A stretch of DNA of 40,142 nucleotides from an uncultured Prevotella sp. GTDB lineage: Bacteria; Bacteroidota; Bacteroidia; Bacteroidales; Bacteroidaceae. Where the stretch lies: assembly GCA_945869265.1 (NCBI GenBank), contig CAMBOI010000029.1:1-40142 (forward strand). Reading direction: 5' to 3'. Below the pieces are notes generated by a model. That model did no database searches. It had not been told where the DNA came from and was given only the letters and a program-made list of their open reading frames with translations. Shown here one piece after another: positions 14,437 through 26,902 of the stretch (positions are counted from its first letter, which is position 1; each line of letters starts with the position of its first letter). Made by a program: the position numbers and the translations under genes.

Positions 14437-15336
14437 ATGGATATAGACGAGATAATACAAAAGAATATTGCGTTGTTGGCCAAGCACTCGGTGAAGGAGG
14501 ATTCGCTCGTTCCTGGAAGCCATGCGCCATTGCCCTCAATCGAGGCTATCAAGAAGATAATATCGTTGGTGAAAGCCATTATCTTCACCGACTACTTCTA
14601 TAAGAGGCAGCCCGAGGAGGAAATACGCTCCTACTATATCGGCATTCACATGGAGCAACTCTACCAGCAGTTGAAGGAACAGATAGCAAGAGGACTGCTG
14701 TTTAATAGCGACCTCGACGAGGAGGCCACCCCCGCCAAGGCCAAGGTGATGGCGGCGGAGTTTATCGACCGACTGCCCTATATCAAGCATCTGCTATATA
14801 CTGATGTAGAGGCAATGTTCGCAGGTGACCCTGCCGCAACAAATTATGGTGAAGTGATTTATTGCTATCCCGTGGTGAACGCAATGACCCACTATCGTTG
14901 TGCCCACGAACTGCATCTGATGGGCATACCGGTGCTGCCGAGGATTATCACCGAATTGGCACACTCCAAGACGGGTATTGACATCCATCCAGGAGCGTCA
15001 ATAGGCGAATACTTCTGTATTGATCACGGAACGGGTGTCGTCATCGGAGAGACTTGTATCATCGGCGATCATGTGCGACTATATCAGGGCGTAACTCTCG
15101 GTGCAAAGAGCTTTAAGTATGACGATGAAGGGAATATGGTCAACTGTCCCCGCCACCCGATACTTGAGAACAACGTGACGGTGTATAGCAACTCGTCGAT
15201 TCTCGGACGTGTGACTATCGGCCAAGGCTCTATCATCGGTGGTAACATCTGGCTCACACATAGTGTGCCCCCGGGGTCGAAGATACTGCAATCGAAGGCT
15301 GTGGATGTGTCGTTCGAGGATGGACTGGGAATCTGA
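14437..15336 (+). CDS. cysE: Serine O-acetyltransferase
   Basis: CysE makes O-acetylserine from serine and acetyl-CoA, the first step of cysteine synthesis. The 299-aa protein is the longer EpsC-like form common in Bacteroidetes: a helical N-terminal part (1-165), then the left-handed beta-helix of hexapeptide repeats (THPGASIGEYFCIDHGTGVVIGETCIIGDHVRLYQGVTLG pattern, given here as the family motif GxxIGxxFxIDHGxGVVIGET). The catalytic His in IDHGTG is present. It lies 10 bp after ansA. The transcript ends in the palindrome at 15341-15430. Confidence 0.94.
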   Translation: MDIDEIIQKNIALLAKHSVKEDSLVPGSHAPLPSIEAIKKIISLVKAIIFTDYFYKRQPEEEIRSYYIGIHMEQLYQQLKEQIARGLLFNSDLDEEATPAKAKVMAAEFIDRLPYIKHLLYTDVEAMFAGDPAATNYGEVIYCYPVVNAMTHYRCAHELHLMGIPVLPRIITELAHSKTGIDIHPGASIGEYFCIDHGTGVVIGETCIIGDHVRLYQGVTLGAKSFKYDDEGNMVNCPRHPILENNVTVYSNSSILGRVTIGQGSIIGGNIWLTHSVPPGSKILQSKAVDVSFEDGLGI

Positions 15337-15340
15337 TTTA

Positions 15341-15430
15341 AACACAGAGTTACAGAGTCACAGAGTTTTTTTCTCTCTGTATCTTTATATAAACTTAATA
15401 TTATTCTCTGTGCCTTTGTGTCTCTGTGTT
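15341..15430. repeat. Imperfect palindrome of CACAGAG repeats
   Basis: The 25-bp arms 15341-15365 and 15406-15430 match at 21 positions in inverted orientation (AACACAGAG...CACAGAG). After the left arm comes a T-run, so it may also end cysE transcription. It looks like a miniature dispersed element; the related CACAGATT motif occurs at 8.6 and 11.5 kb. Confidence 0.7.
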
Positions 15431-15437
15431 CAAATAA

Positions 15438-18587
<3,150 letters not shown>

Positions 18588-18599
18588 GTTTAGAACAAA

Positions 18600-19598
18600 A
18601 TGAAGAAATCATTTGTATTGGCAGCCCTCCTGCCATTGGCTGTGGCTGCCCAGGATATCAAGCAAGAATTGCATGCCGAACTGAAGGCTCAGGTGGAGTT
18701 CCCCGCTACTGTGCCTGCCGGCAATTATAGTGGAATAACATGGTTGGGAGGTAATGAATATGCTGTGGTGTGCGACAAGGCCAGGGCAGACGGTTTCTTC
18801 ATCTTCCACATCAACATCGACCCCGACACTGGTGTCATCTCTCATGCCTACAACAATGAGTTTCGTTCAAGCGGATATGCCAACCGCGATATGGAGGGCA
18901 TTGCCTTCATGCCCAAGGACACCACGATATTCATCAGTGGCGAGGGAGACAACAGTATCAAGGAATACGAACTCAAGACGGGCAAATACACCGGCAGGGA
19001 ACTCAATGTGCCCGACTCGCTCAGGCAGTCGGCACCCAACTATGGCTTTGAGTCGCTCACCTACAATGCCAAGCAGCGTCATTTCTGGACGGTGAGCGAG
19101 AGCACAATGCCCATCGACGGCAAACCGTCCTCTCTCAAGAACAAGCATCAGAATGTGCTTCGACTGCTTTGCTTCGACGACTCGTCATTGGATATGGTGG
19201 GTATGTATGCCTATCTGATGGACTATCCCGAGGCTACGGCAGAGTCATCCAACGGTTACTGCCACGGAGTGAGCGACCTATGCGCCCTCGACGACGGACG
19301 TGTGTTGGTGATGGAGCGCGAACTCTTTGTGCCGCCTCTTCGCATAGGTGCTTGGGTGAATAACAAAATTTATGTTGTTGATCCTACGGAGAAGATGACC
19401 GGGAAGTTTATCGAGAAGAAGCTTCTGGTGGAGTTCAAGACCAAGTTTACGGGATTCAAGAACACCTTCGCCAACTTCGAGGGTATGTGTCTCGGACCGA
19501 AACTCAACGACGGACGCCAGACCCTTGTTCTCATCTGCGACTCCCAAAACCAGCTCAAGAAACTCAAGGATTGGATAATGACTATCGTCATAGATTAA
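18600..19598 (+). CDS. Secreted phytase-like esterase (esterase-like activity of phytase family)
   Basis: A 332-aa protein with a signal peptide (MKKSFVLAALLPLAVAAQ) and the beta-propeller layout of the PF13449 family: YSGITWLGGNEYAVVCDK, then NRDMEGIAFMPKDTTIFISGE, YGFESLTYN near residue 140, and FANFEGMCLGPKL near the end. These EG and GFE motifs are the family marks. The family name comes from an activity reported for related phytase proteins; the real substrate here is unknown. It follows the beta-galactosidase after 12 bp. Confidence 0.85.
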   Translation: MKKSFVLAALLPLAVAAQDIKQELHAELKAQVEFPATVPAGNYSGITWLGGNEYAVVCDKARADGFFIFHINIDPDTGVISHAYNNEFRSSGYANRDMEGIAFMPKDTTIFISGEGDNSIKEYELKTGKYTGRELNVPDSLRQSAPNYGFESLTYNAKQRHFWTVSESTMPIDGKPSSLKNKHQNVLRLLCFDDSSLDMVGMYAYLMDYPEATAESSNGYCHGVSDLCALDDGRVLVMERELFVPPLRIGAWVNNKIYVVDPTEKMTGKFIEKKLLVEFKTKFTGFKNTFANFEGMCLGPKLNDGRQTLVLICDSQNQLKKLKDWIMTIVID

Positions 19599-19636
19599 GA
19601 ATTTTAGGCTGATTAACATTTTTTTCTCATATCTTC

Positions 19637-19667
19637 TTTCTTGAATGAAGAATTATGTGTAACTTTG
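19637..19667 (+). promoter_or_regulatory. Promoter of the thioredoxin-family gene
   Basis: TAACTTTG at 19660-19667 with TTTC at 19637-19640, 19 bp apart, fits the Bacteroidetes pattern; the -33 box lies in the left arm of the inverted repeat. Confidence 0.65.
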
Positions 19668-19675
19668 CACCAACA

Positions 19676-19719
19676 ATTTGAAAGATTGAAAGATTGAAGA
19701 ATTGAAAGATTGAAAGATT
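19676..19719 (+). repeat. TTGAAAGA tandem repeats in the leader
   Basis: Five degenerate units of TTGAAAGA(T) fill the 5' leader between the promoter and the ATG at 19737. Leader length could vary by slippage. The same motif occurs at 8656-8670 and, inverted, at 11803-11818. Confidence 0.7.
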
Positions 19720-19736
19720 TTTTAAAGAAAGAAGAT

Positions 19737-20825
19737 ATGAGAAAAACGTTAATAATCGCAGCCATGGCTTTTACAGCTATTGGCGCAAACGCACAGAAAG
19801 TGAAGTATGAAATCAGCGGTGTTGTTGCTGATTCGGTCAAGGAGGTTGTTGTAATCGTAAACAACAACAAGAATTCTACACAGACATTTGCTGTGACCAA
19901 CGGCAAGTTTACTGCTACAGGCGAGGCCGACAAGAACGACCTGCTGAAGGTGGGTCACGACGTATTCAAGGGATTCAACTCTCTCGAAGCTATCAACGAC
20001 GGCGAGCCTATTGAGCTCAATCTCGTTGATAATACCATCAAGGGTTCTGCCCAGAACACTGCCCTTGGCAATCTCTTTAAAGCCAATGCAGCAGATGAAA
20101 AGCGCATGATGGTGCTTGCCCAGGAATACCGCGAACTCAGCAAGAAGAACACCGCCGAGGCTGATGCCCGCATCAAGGAAATCATGACTGAGGCAGATGA
20201 TATCCAGTTGAAGGCAATGAAGTCAACTTGGGATTATATCATGGCTCACAAGAATGATGTCACTCCCGTGGCTTTAATACAGAATGTGATGTACGAACTG
20301 ACATACGACCAGTTGGCTGAGATTATCAATCCCGATGTAGCCTACTTCAACCATCCCCTGATGGCACGCCCCAAGAAACTCATGGAAGGCCTGAAGAAAC
20401 GTTCGGCAGGAACGATGTTCACCGACCTCACGATGAACGACACCGAGGGCAAGGAGCGCAAGCTCTGCGAGTGGGTTGGCAAGGGCAACTACGTGCTCGT
20501 TGACTTCTGGGCTTCGTGGTGCGGTCCTTGTCGTGCCGAGATGCCCAATGTGGTGGCAGCCTACGAGAAATATCATGCCAAGGGATTCGACGTGGTGGGT
20601 GTCAGCTTCGACCAGAAGGGCGACGCATGGAAGAAGGCCATCGAGCAGATTGGCATGAAATGGCATAACATCTCCGACCTCAAGGGCTGGCAGTGTGCCG
20701 CCTCCGAAGCCTACGGCATAAGCAGCATCCCCTCCAACATCCTCGTTGATGGTGAGGGCAAGATTGTGGCATCCGACCTTCGCGGTGAGGCTCTCCATAA
20801 AAAGCTCGCCGAGATATATGAGTAA
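19737..20825 (+). CDS. TlpA-like thioredoxin-family disulfide reductase with DUF4369-like N-terminus
   Basis: The ATG at 19737 starts a clear signal peptide (MRKTLIIAAMAFTAIGANAQ), so it is chosen over an upstream TTG at 19710. The mature part has an N-terminal beta-rich domain (about 20-130, DUF4369-like: KYEISGVVADSVKEVVVIV), a helical linker, and a C-terminal TlpA/AhpC-TSA thioredoxin fold (about 220-362) with the redox motif WASWCGPCRAEMP (Cys262, Cys265). Such periplasmic proteins reduce disulfides or support cytochrome maturation and are numerous in Bacteroidetes. Its start codon lies within an inverted repeat that could control expression. clpC follows 15 bp later. Confidence 0.9.
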   Translation: MRKTLIIAAMAFTAIGANAQKVKYEISGVVADSVKEVVVIVNNNKNSTQTFAVTNGKFTATGEADKNDLLKVGHDVFKGFNSLEAINDGEPIELNLVDNTIKGSAQNTALGNLFKANAADEKRMMVLAQEYRELSKKNTAEADARIKEIMTEADDIQLKAMKSTWDYIMAHKNDVTPVALIQNVMYELTYDQLAEIINPDVAYFNHPLMARPKKLMEGLKKRSAGTMFTDLTMNDTEGKERKLCEWVGKGNYVLVDFWASWCGPCRAEMPNVVAAYEKYHAKGFDVVGVSFDQKGDAWKKAIEQIGMKWHNISDLKGWQCAASEAYGISSIPSNILVDGEGKIVASDLRGEALHKKLAEIYE

Positions 20826-20840
20826 TTTAAACGACAATTA

Positions 20841-23402
20841 ATGAACAGTCAATTTACAAAAGAAGTATCGCGCATATTAGCGCTCAGTAGAGAGGAAGCG
20901 GCTCGACTCGCCAACGACACCGTTGGAGCCGAGACGCTTCTCCTCGGTATATTGCGACAGGGTAACACTACGGTTACAGAGGCATTGAAACAACTGCACA
21001 CCGACCCATTGGAAATCAAGCTCGCGCTCGACAACAAACTCAGGGTGGATCATGTCAGGACAATGCCCAACATCGAGAGTATTGCACTCAACGAAAGTGC
21101 AAACAACATATTGCGTTTAGCTGTCCTCGAAGCAAGAAGGCAGCACAAGACCGAGGTTGACGTGCAGCATCTCATGCTCGCCATCCTTCACGACTTTGCC
21201 AACAACGGAGCGAAGATGGTGCTCGAGGAAAACAACGTTACCTACAACAAGTTCCTCGGTCTTGTTGACCCCGAGAGCGCACCCAAAGACACTATCGGTC
21301 TGCCTGAGGACGGCGAGGAAGACGACGAGGAATTGGCCAACTCTGGCGACAGCGGCTACAACAAAACCTCTGCCAATAGTTCGAATGGCACCGCAACCGC
21401 CAAAACGGGTAAATCCAACAATGGCACTCCCGTGATTGACAATTTCGGTACCGACCTCACCGAACTCGCAGCCAAGGGAGCATTAGACCCCGTGGTGGGC
21501 AGGGAAAAAGAGATTATCAGGGTGATGGAGATTCTCGGCAGACGCAAGAAGAACAACCCCGTGCTCATTGGTGAACCGGGCGTCGGAAAGAGTGCCATTG
21601 TCGAGGGACTGGCACAGATGATTGTCAACGAGCAGACATCCCCACTCTTCTTCAACAAGCGTATCGTGAATCTAGACATGACATCCATCGTGGCGGGAAC
21701 TAAGTATCGCGGACAATTCGAGGAACGACTCAAGGCATTGCTCAAGGAATTGGAGAACAATCCTGACATTATTATATTTATAGATGAGATACACACTCTC
21801 GTGGGAGCAGGAAGCACTCCAGGAACAATGGATGCCGCAAATATCATGAAACCGGCACTTGCGCGCGGAGTGATACAGTGTATCGGTGCCACCACCTTGG
21901 ACGAATATCGCAACAGTATCGAGAAAGACGGTGCCTTGGAGCGCAGGTTCCAGAAGGTGATGGTGGAACCCACAACAAGGGAACAGACACTGCAGATCCT
22001 CACCAATATCCGTGGCAGATACGAACAGCATCATCACGTCTCTTACACTGATGATGCACTCAAGGCTTGCGTCACGCTTACAGAGAGATACATCTCCGAC
22101 CGCCAGTTCCCCGACAAGGCCATCGACGCCATGGACGAGGCAGGCTCACACATCCGCATCAGCAAATGTCAGGTGCCCTCGGAAATCATCGACAAGCAGA
22201 TTGAACTGAAGAGGGTGAAAAGTCAGAAGCAGAGTGCGGTGAAGAACCAAAACTACGAACTGGCAGCCGCATATCGCGACATGCAGACCAAGATAGAGGC
22301 TGAACTGAAGGAAATGAACGAGCATCTCACTGATGGCGACAACGTGGAGAAACACGTTATCGACACGCCCGACATCGAGAATGTGGTGTCGATGATGACG
22401 GGAATACCCGTGCAGAAACTCGGTGGCAAGGAAGAGATACGACTCAAAGGTATGGCTTCAGAACTCAAGGGCATCGTGGTGGCTCAGGACAAGGCTATCG
22501 ACAAGGTGGTGAAGGCAATTCAGCGCAACCGTGTGGGACTGAAAGACCCCAACCATCCCATCGGTGTGTTCATGTTCCTCGGTCCTACTGGTGTAGGAAA
22601 GACATTCCTCGCCAAGAAACTTGCCGAGTTTATGTTTGGCTCTAAGGATGCACTCATACGTATCGATATGAGCGAATACTCCGAGCAGCACACCGTTTCG
22701 CGCCTTGTAGGTGCACCTCCGGGATATGTAGGATACGGAGAGGGAGGACAGTTGACAGAGAAGGTGAGACGCCATCCCTACTCCGTCGTTCTGCTCGATG
22801 AAATAGAGAAAGCCCACGGCAATGTGTTCAATATGCTGCTTCAGGTGTTCGACGACGGACGCCTTACCGACGGCAACGGCAGGACAGTGGATTTCCGCAA
22901 CACGGTCATCATCTTGACCAGCAACGCCGGTACGCGCCAGTTGAAAGATTTTGCCCGTGGCGTGGGCTTCACCGCTGCAGGAGCAGGCAACAGTCTTGCC
23001 TCCAACGACAAAGACAAGGAATATGCCCGCAACATTATTCAAAAGGCGCTGAGCAAACAGTTCTCACCTGAATTCCTCAACCGCCTCGACGAGATTATCA
23101 CCTTCGACCAATTGGATATCAATGCCATACGTCAAATCATCAACGGTGAGCTCAATGGACTGTTCTCACGCATTGAGGCTATCGGCTACAAGGTGGAGAT
23201 TACCGAAGAGGCAAAGGATATGGTGGCCAAGAAAGGCTACGACGTACAGTTTGGCGCACGCCCCCTTAAGCGCGCTATACAGAATTATATAGAAGACGGA
23301 CTCAGTGATAAGATTATCAATGGCGACCTACAGTCGGGCAACACTATATTGATAAGCAAGAAGCCCGACAAGGATGAACTGGAGTTCAATGTTAAAGAAT
23401 GA
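20841..23402 (+). CDS. clpC: ATP-dependent Clp protease ATP-binding subunit ClpC
   Basis: An 853-aa HSP100 unfoldase that feeds proteins to ClpP or disaggregates them. It shows a double Clp_N domain (1-145), an acidic and Ser/Asn/Gly-rich linker (about 155-195), AAA domain 1 with Walker A GEPGVGKS (about 244-251) and Walker B IIIFIDEIHT, a short middle domain with UVR-like repeat (KRVKSQKQSAVKNQNYELAAAYRD near 455-480), AAA domain 2 with Walker A GPTGVGKT (about 581-588) and Walker B VVLLDEIEKAH, and the C-terminal ClpB_D2-small domain. The stop overlaps feoAB by four bases, an unusual partner for clpC. Confidence 0.94.
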   Translation: MNSQFTKEVSRILALSREEAARLANDTVGAETLLLGILRQGNTTVTEALKQLHTDPLEIKLALDNKLRVDHVRTMPNIESIALNESANNILRLAVLEARRQHKTEVDVQHLMLAILHDFANNGAKMVLEENNVTYNKFLGLVDPESAPKDTIGLPEDGEEDDEELANSGDSGYNKTSANSSNGTATAKTGKSNNGTPVIDNFGTDLTELAAKGALDPVVGREKEIIRVMEILGRRKKNNPVLIGEPGVGKSAIVEGLAQMIVNEQTSPLFFNKRIVNLDMTSIVAGTKYRGQFEERLKALLKELENNPDIIIFIDEIHTLVGAGSTPGTMDAANIMKPALARGVIQCIGATTLDEYRNSIEKDGALERRFQKVMVEPTTREQTLQILTNIRGRYEQHHHVSYTDDALKACVTLTERYISDRQFPDKAIDAMDEAGSHIRISKCQVPSEIIDKQIELKRVKSQKQSAVKNQNYELAAAYRDMQTKIEAELKEMNEHLTDGDNVEKHVIDTPDIENVVSMMTGIPVQKLGGKEEIRLKGMASELKGIVVAQDKAIDKVVKAIQRNRVGLKDPNHPIGVFMFLGPTGVGKTFLAKKLAEFMFGSKDALIRIDMSEYSEQHTVSRLVGAPPGYVGYGEGGQLTEKVRRHPYSVVLLDEIEKAHGNVFNMLLQVFDDGRLTDGNGRTVDFRNTVIILTSNAGTRQLKDFARGVGFTAAGAGNSLASNDKDKEYARNIIQKALSKQFSPEFLNRLDEIITFDQLDINAIRQIINGELNGLFSRIEAIGYKVEITEEAKDMVAKKGYDVQFGARPLKRAIQNYIEDGLSDKIINGDLQSGNTILISKKPDKDELEFNVKE

Positions 23403-25876
23403 AATTATCAGAATTACGCACAGGTGAAAAAGGAGTTATCGTAAAGGTGCTCGGACATGGTGGATTCCGCAAGCGTATTGTCGAGATGGGATTCATCAAG
23501 GGTAAGGTGGTGGAGGTGTTGCTCAACGCCCCACTGCAAGACCCCGTGAAATACAAGATTATGGGTTATGAGGTGTCGCTCCGCCACAAGGAGGCCGACA
23601 TGATAGAGATTGTCTCCACCGAGGAGGCAAAGGCATTGGAGAAAGAGTATGCCCGAACATGGGAGAACGGCAACCTCACCGAGGTAGAGTCGCCACGCCA
23701 ATGCGACGACTCGCCTATGACCGACGAACGCCTGCATGATGTGGCTATGAAGAAGCGACGCACCATCAACGTCGCCCTCGTAGGCAATCCCAACTGCGGC
23801 AAGACGTCACTTTTCAACTTTGCCTCTGGTGCACATGAGCGCGTGGGCAACTACTCGGGTGTCACCGTGGATGCCAAGGAGGGACACGCCTCATTCGAGG
23901 GTTACGACTTTAATATCGTCGATTTGCCAGGCACTTATTCCCTCTCAGCCTATTCTCCCGAGGAGATATACGTGCGCAGGCAGATTATCGACAAAACCCC
24001 AGACATCATCCTCAATGTGCTCGACGCAAGCAACCTTGAGCGCAACCTCTATCTCACCACACAACTCATCGACATGCACCCGCGCATGATTTGCGCGCTG
24101 AATATGTACGACGAGTTTGAGCAAAGAGGCGATTCCATCGACTATAAGAAGCTCGGTCAACTGCTCGGCGTACCAATGGTGCCCACCGTCTTCAAGTCGG
24201 GAAGGGGCGTCAAGACCCTCTTCCACATCATCATCAACCTTTACGAAGGTGTCGATTTCATCGACAAGAATGGTAATATAAATCCAGAAGTTGCCCAGCA
24301 GATTCAGGATTGGCACAAGGAATACGACGACGAGGGTATTGAGGAGCACAGCGAGGACTTTGCCCATGGCGACAAACCCAACAACAGTGTCTTCCGACAT
24401 ATACATCTCAATCATGGCCTCATCATCGAGAGAGCCATCGAGAGTGTGCAAAAGGAACTCAGGAACGAAACATCGTTAAGATACAAGTATTCAACACGTT
24501 ATCTATCCATCAAACTCCTTGAAATGGACTCCGAGGCGGCAAAGGTTGTGAGCGAATTGCCCAACGGGGCAAAGATCATCGCCATACGCGACAAGGAAGC
24601 CAAGCGCATAAAGGAGGAAATGCAGGAGGATTCCGAGACAGCCATCATGGATGCAAAGTACGGCATTATCCATGGTGCACTCCACGAGGCAGGATTCCAG
24701 GTGGGCAACAAGGGCGACACTTATCATGCCACCCACATGATCGACGCTCTTATAACCAACAGGTATGCGGGCTTCCCCATTTTCTTGCTTCTTCTCTACA
24801 TCATGTTCCAAGCCACCTTCAGCATCGGACAGTATCCTATGGACTGGATTGAGGCTGGGTTCGGCGCTTTGGGCTCATTAGTGGCCAACTACATGCCCGA
24901 CGGCATGCTCAAGGACATGATCACCGAAGGAATCATCGGAGGCGTAGGGTCGGTAATCGTCTTCCTTCCGCAGATTCTTATCCTCTACACCTTCATCTCC
25001 TTTATGGAGGACTCGGGATATATGGCAAGGGCGGCATTCATCATGGACAAACTGATGCACAAGATGGGGCTTCACGGCAAGTCGTTCATCCCGCTTATCA
25101 TGGGATTCGGCTGCAATGTGCCGGCAGTGATGGCCACTCGCACCATCGAGAGCAATCGCTCGCGCATCATCACCATGCTCATCCTGCCTATGATGAGCTG
25201 TTCTGCGCGCCTGCCTATATACATCATGATTACGGCAATGTGCTTCGACGTGCGCTATCAGAGCCTTATCATCATCTCGCTATATATATTGGGCATAGTT
25301 ATGGCAGTGCTCATGAGCCGACTGTTCAGCAAGTGGCTCGTCAGAGGAGAGGACACTCCCTTCGTCATGGAACTGCCCCCCTATCGCATGCCCACTGCCA
25401 GGGCCATCGCACGCCACACATGGGAGAAGGGCAAGCAATATCTGCGTAAGATGGGTGGTGTGATTCTCGTGGCAAGCATCGTCATCTGGGCACTCGGCTA
25501 TTTCCCCCACAACGACGAACTCACCCGCCAGCAGCAGCTCGAACAGAGTTATATTGGAATGATAGGAAAGACCATCCAACCGGTGTTCTCGCCACAGGGA
25601 TTCGACTGGAAACTAAGTGTCGGACTCGTCTCCGGCGTCGGTGCCAAGGAGATTGTGGCTTCAACCATGGGAGTGCTCCATGCCGACGGTCAGGATCCCA
25701 TATCCCCCGCCACGGCATTCTGCTATCTCGTCTTCATCCTGCTCTATTTCCCATGTATAGCCACCATCGCCGCCATCAAGAATGAAAGCGGTTCGTGGAA
25801 ATGGGCATTGTTTGCCGCCTGCTACACCACTGGTGTGGCTTGGTGTGTATCTGCATTAATAAACTTGGTAATATGA
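23399..25876 (+). CDS. feoB: Ferrous iron transporter, FeoA-FeoB fusion
   Basis: An 825-aa inner-membrane Fe(II) importer in which an SH3-like FeoA domain (residues 1-75, LRTGEKGVIVKVLGHGGFRKRIVEMGF) is fused to FeoB. The G domain starts near 120: G1 GNPNCGKTS (from 129), G3 DLPGTYSL, G4 NMYD. A helical GDI-like region (about 290-450) precedes the membrane part with Gate motifs, including PLIMGFGCNVPAVMATR with the conserved Cys, and at least eight hydrophobic helices. The A-B fusion is the normal Bacteroidetes form. The start overlaps clpC and the stop overlaps murB (both ATGA), giving tight co-translation. Confidence 0.95.
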   Translation: MKLSELRTGEKGVIVKVLGHGGFRKRIVEMGFIKGKVVEVLLNAPLQDPVKYKIMGYEVSLRHKEADMIEIVSTEEAKALEKEYARTWENGNLTEVESPRQCDDSPMTDERLHDVAMKKRRTINVALVGNPNCGKTSLFNFASGAHERVGNYSGVTVDAKEGHASFEGYDFNIVDLPGTYSLSAYSPEEIYVRRQIIDKTPDIILNVLDASNLERNLYLTTQLIDMHPRMICALNMYDEFEQRGDSIDYKKLGQLLGVPMVPTVFKSGRGVKTLFHIIINLYEGVDFIDKNGNINPEVAQQIQDWHKEYDDEGIEEHSEDFAHGDKPNNSVFRHIHLNHGLIIERAIESVQKELRNETSLRYKYSTRYLSIKLLEMDSEAAKVVSELPNGAKIIAIRDKEAKRIKEEMQEDSETAIMDAKYGIIHGALHEAGFQVGNKGDTYHATHMIDALITNRYAGFPIFLLLLYIMFQATFSIGQYPMDWIEAGFGALGSLVANYMPDGMLKDMITEGIIGGVGSVIVFLPQILILYTFISFMEDSGYMARAAFIMDKLMHKMGLHGKSFIPLIMGFGCNVPAVMATRTIESNRSRIITMLILPMMSCSARLPIYIMITAMCFDVRYQSLIIISLYILGIVMAVLMSRLFSKWLVRGEDTPFVMELPPYRMPTARAIARHTWEKGKQYLRKMGGVILVASIVIWALGYFPHNDELTRQQQLEQSYIGMIGKTIQPVFSPQGFDWKLSVGLVSGVGAKEIVASTMGVLHADGQDPISPATAFCYLVFILLYFPCIATIAAIKNESGSWKWALFAACYTTGVAWCVSALINLVI

Positions 25877-26898
25877 AAGATATAAAGGATTTCCAACTGC
25901 TTGAATACAACACCTTCGGTATTGAGGGCAAGTGCAAGAGGTTTGTAGAGTTCGATTCCATAGACGAATTGAAGTCTGTGCTCGCCACTCTCTCTGATGC
26001 CGACTCGCCCCTGATGGTTCTTGGCGGTGGCAGCAACCTTCTGCTCACCCATGACTTTTCCGGCACCGTGCTCCACTCCAACATCATCACCCCTCCTTCG
26101 GTGGAGCGATATGCCGATGCTTGTGGCGAAATATATGTGAGGGCAGGCAGCGGTATGATATGGGACGATTTCGTGTCATTCTGCGTTGAAAACGACATTT
26201 ATGGCAGTGAGAATCTCTCGCTCATCCCCGGTACGGTGGGTGCGAGTGCAGTGCAGAATATCGGAGCCTATGGTGCCGAGGCAAAGGACATTATTCATAA
26301 AGTTGAGGCAGTGGAGATAGCCACTGGCAAGGAGGTAACATTCAGCAATGCCGATTGCGGCTATGCCTATCGCCACAGTCGCTTCAAGGGCGAGTGGAAG
26401 GGGCGCTATGTTGTCACCTATGTCACCTTCCGTATGTCGTCGTCCTTCGTACCTCATCTCGATTATGGCAACATCAGCGAAGAACTTGAGCGCGAGGGCA
26501 TCAAGTCGCCCACTGCCAAGGAGTTACGTCGGGCTATCATCCGCATCCGAGAAGCTAAGTTGCCCGACCCCAAGGTGGAGGGTAATGCAGGCAGTTTCTT
26601 TATGAATCCCGTAGTGTCCAAGAGTAAGTATGAGGCTCTTGCCGCCGAATATCCCGGTATGCCCCACTACACCATCGACTCTGCCCACGAGAAGATTCCC
26701 GCGGGATGGATGATCGACCGCTGCGGATGGAAGGGCAAGTCGCTGGGCAGGGCTGGCGTTCACGACAAACAGGCTCTTGTACTTGTCAATCGCGGCGGAG
26801 CCACAGGCCAGGAGATAGTTCATCTATGCAATGTCATACGCCAGGACGTCCTCAGCAAGTTTGGCATTGAGATTAATCCCGAGGTGAATATCATATAA
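25873..26898 (+). CDS. murB: UDP-N-acetylenolpyruvoylglucosamine reductase
   Basis: MurB reduces UDP-GlcNAc-enolpyruvate to UDP-MurNAc with NADPH and FAD in peptidoglycan synthesis. The ATG at 25873 overlaps the feoAB stop (ATGA) and gives a 341-aa protein starting at MKDIKDFQLLEYNTFGI, the family start; a longer frame from 25795 would intrude 80 bp into feoB. FAD-binding motifs LGGGSNLL (about 56) and LIPGTVGASAVQNIGAYG (about 119) are present, as are the catalytic RHSRFK Arg, Ser in GNAGSFFMNP, and Glu in INPEVNII at the C-terminus. It is the type I form with the insertion domain. Confidence 0.95.
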   Translation: MKDIKDFQLLEYNTFGIEGKCKRFVEFDSIDELKSVLATLSDADSPLMVLGGGSNLLLTHDFSGTVLHSNIITPPSVERYADACGEIYVRAGSGMIWDDFVSFCVENDIYGSENLSLIPGTVGASAVQNIGAYGAEAKDIIHKVEAVEIATGKEVTFSNADCGYAYRHSRFKGEWKGRYVVTYVTFRMSSSFVPHLDYGNISEELEREGIKSPTAKELRRAIIRIREAKLPDPKVEGNAGSFFMNPVVSKSKYEALAAEYPGMPHYTIDSAHEKIPAGWMIDRCGWKGKSLGRAGVHDKQALVLVNRGGATGQEIVHLCNVIRQDVLSKFGIEINPEVNII

Positions 26899-26902
26899 GA
26901 TT

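Larger units (their letters stand above)
19612..19753. repeat. Inverted repeat enclosing the promoter of the thioredoxin gene
   Basis: A perfect 22-bp inverted repeat lies at 19621-19642 and 19725-19746; with flanking ATTAAC/GTTAAT the match extends to 19612 and 19753 with one mismatch and a 2-base gap. The 82-bp spacer carries the TAACTTTG promoter box. The right arm contains the ribosome site and ATG of the downstream gene. See findings for two readings (invertible promoter, or inverted duplication that hides the start in read-through RNA). Confidence 0.85.

Noticed and set aside
19613..19933. Minus-strand frame crossing the inverted repeat, starting MRKKC on the other side
   Set aside because: The mirrored arm gives an ATG on the minus strand, but the frame there stops after five codons; the longer frame is antisense to the signal peptide.
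23399..23630. Separate feoA gene
   Set aside because: The FeoA domain is in frame with FeoB with no stop between, so it is a fusion.
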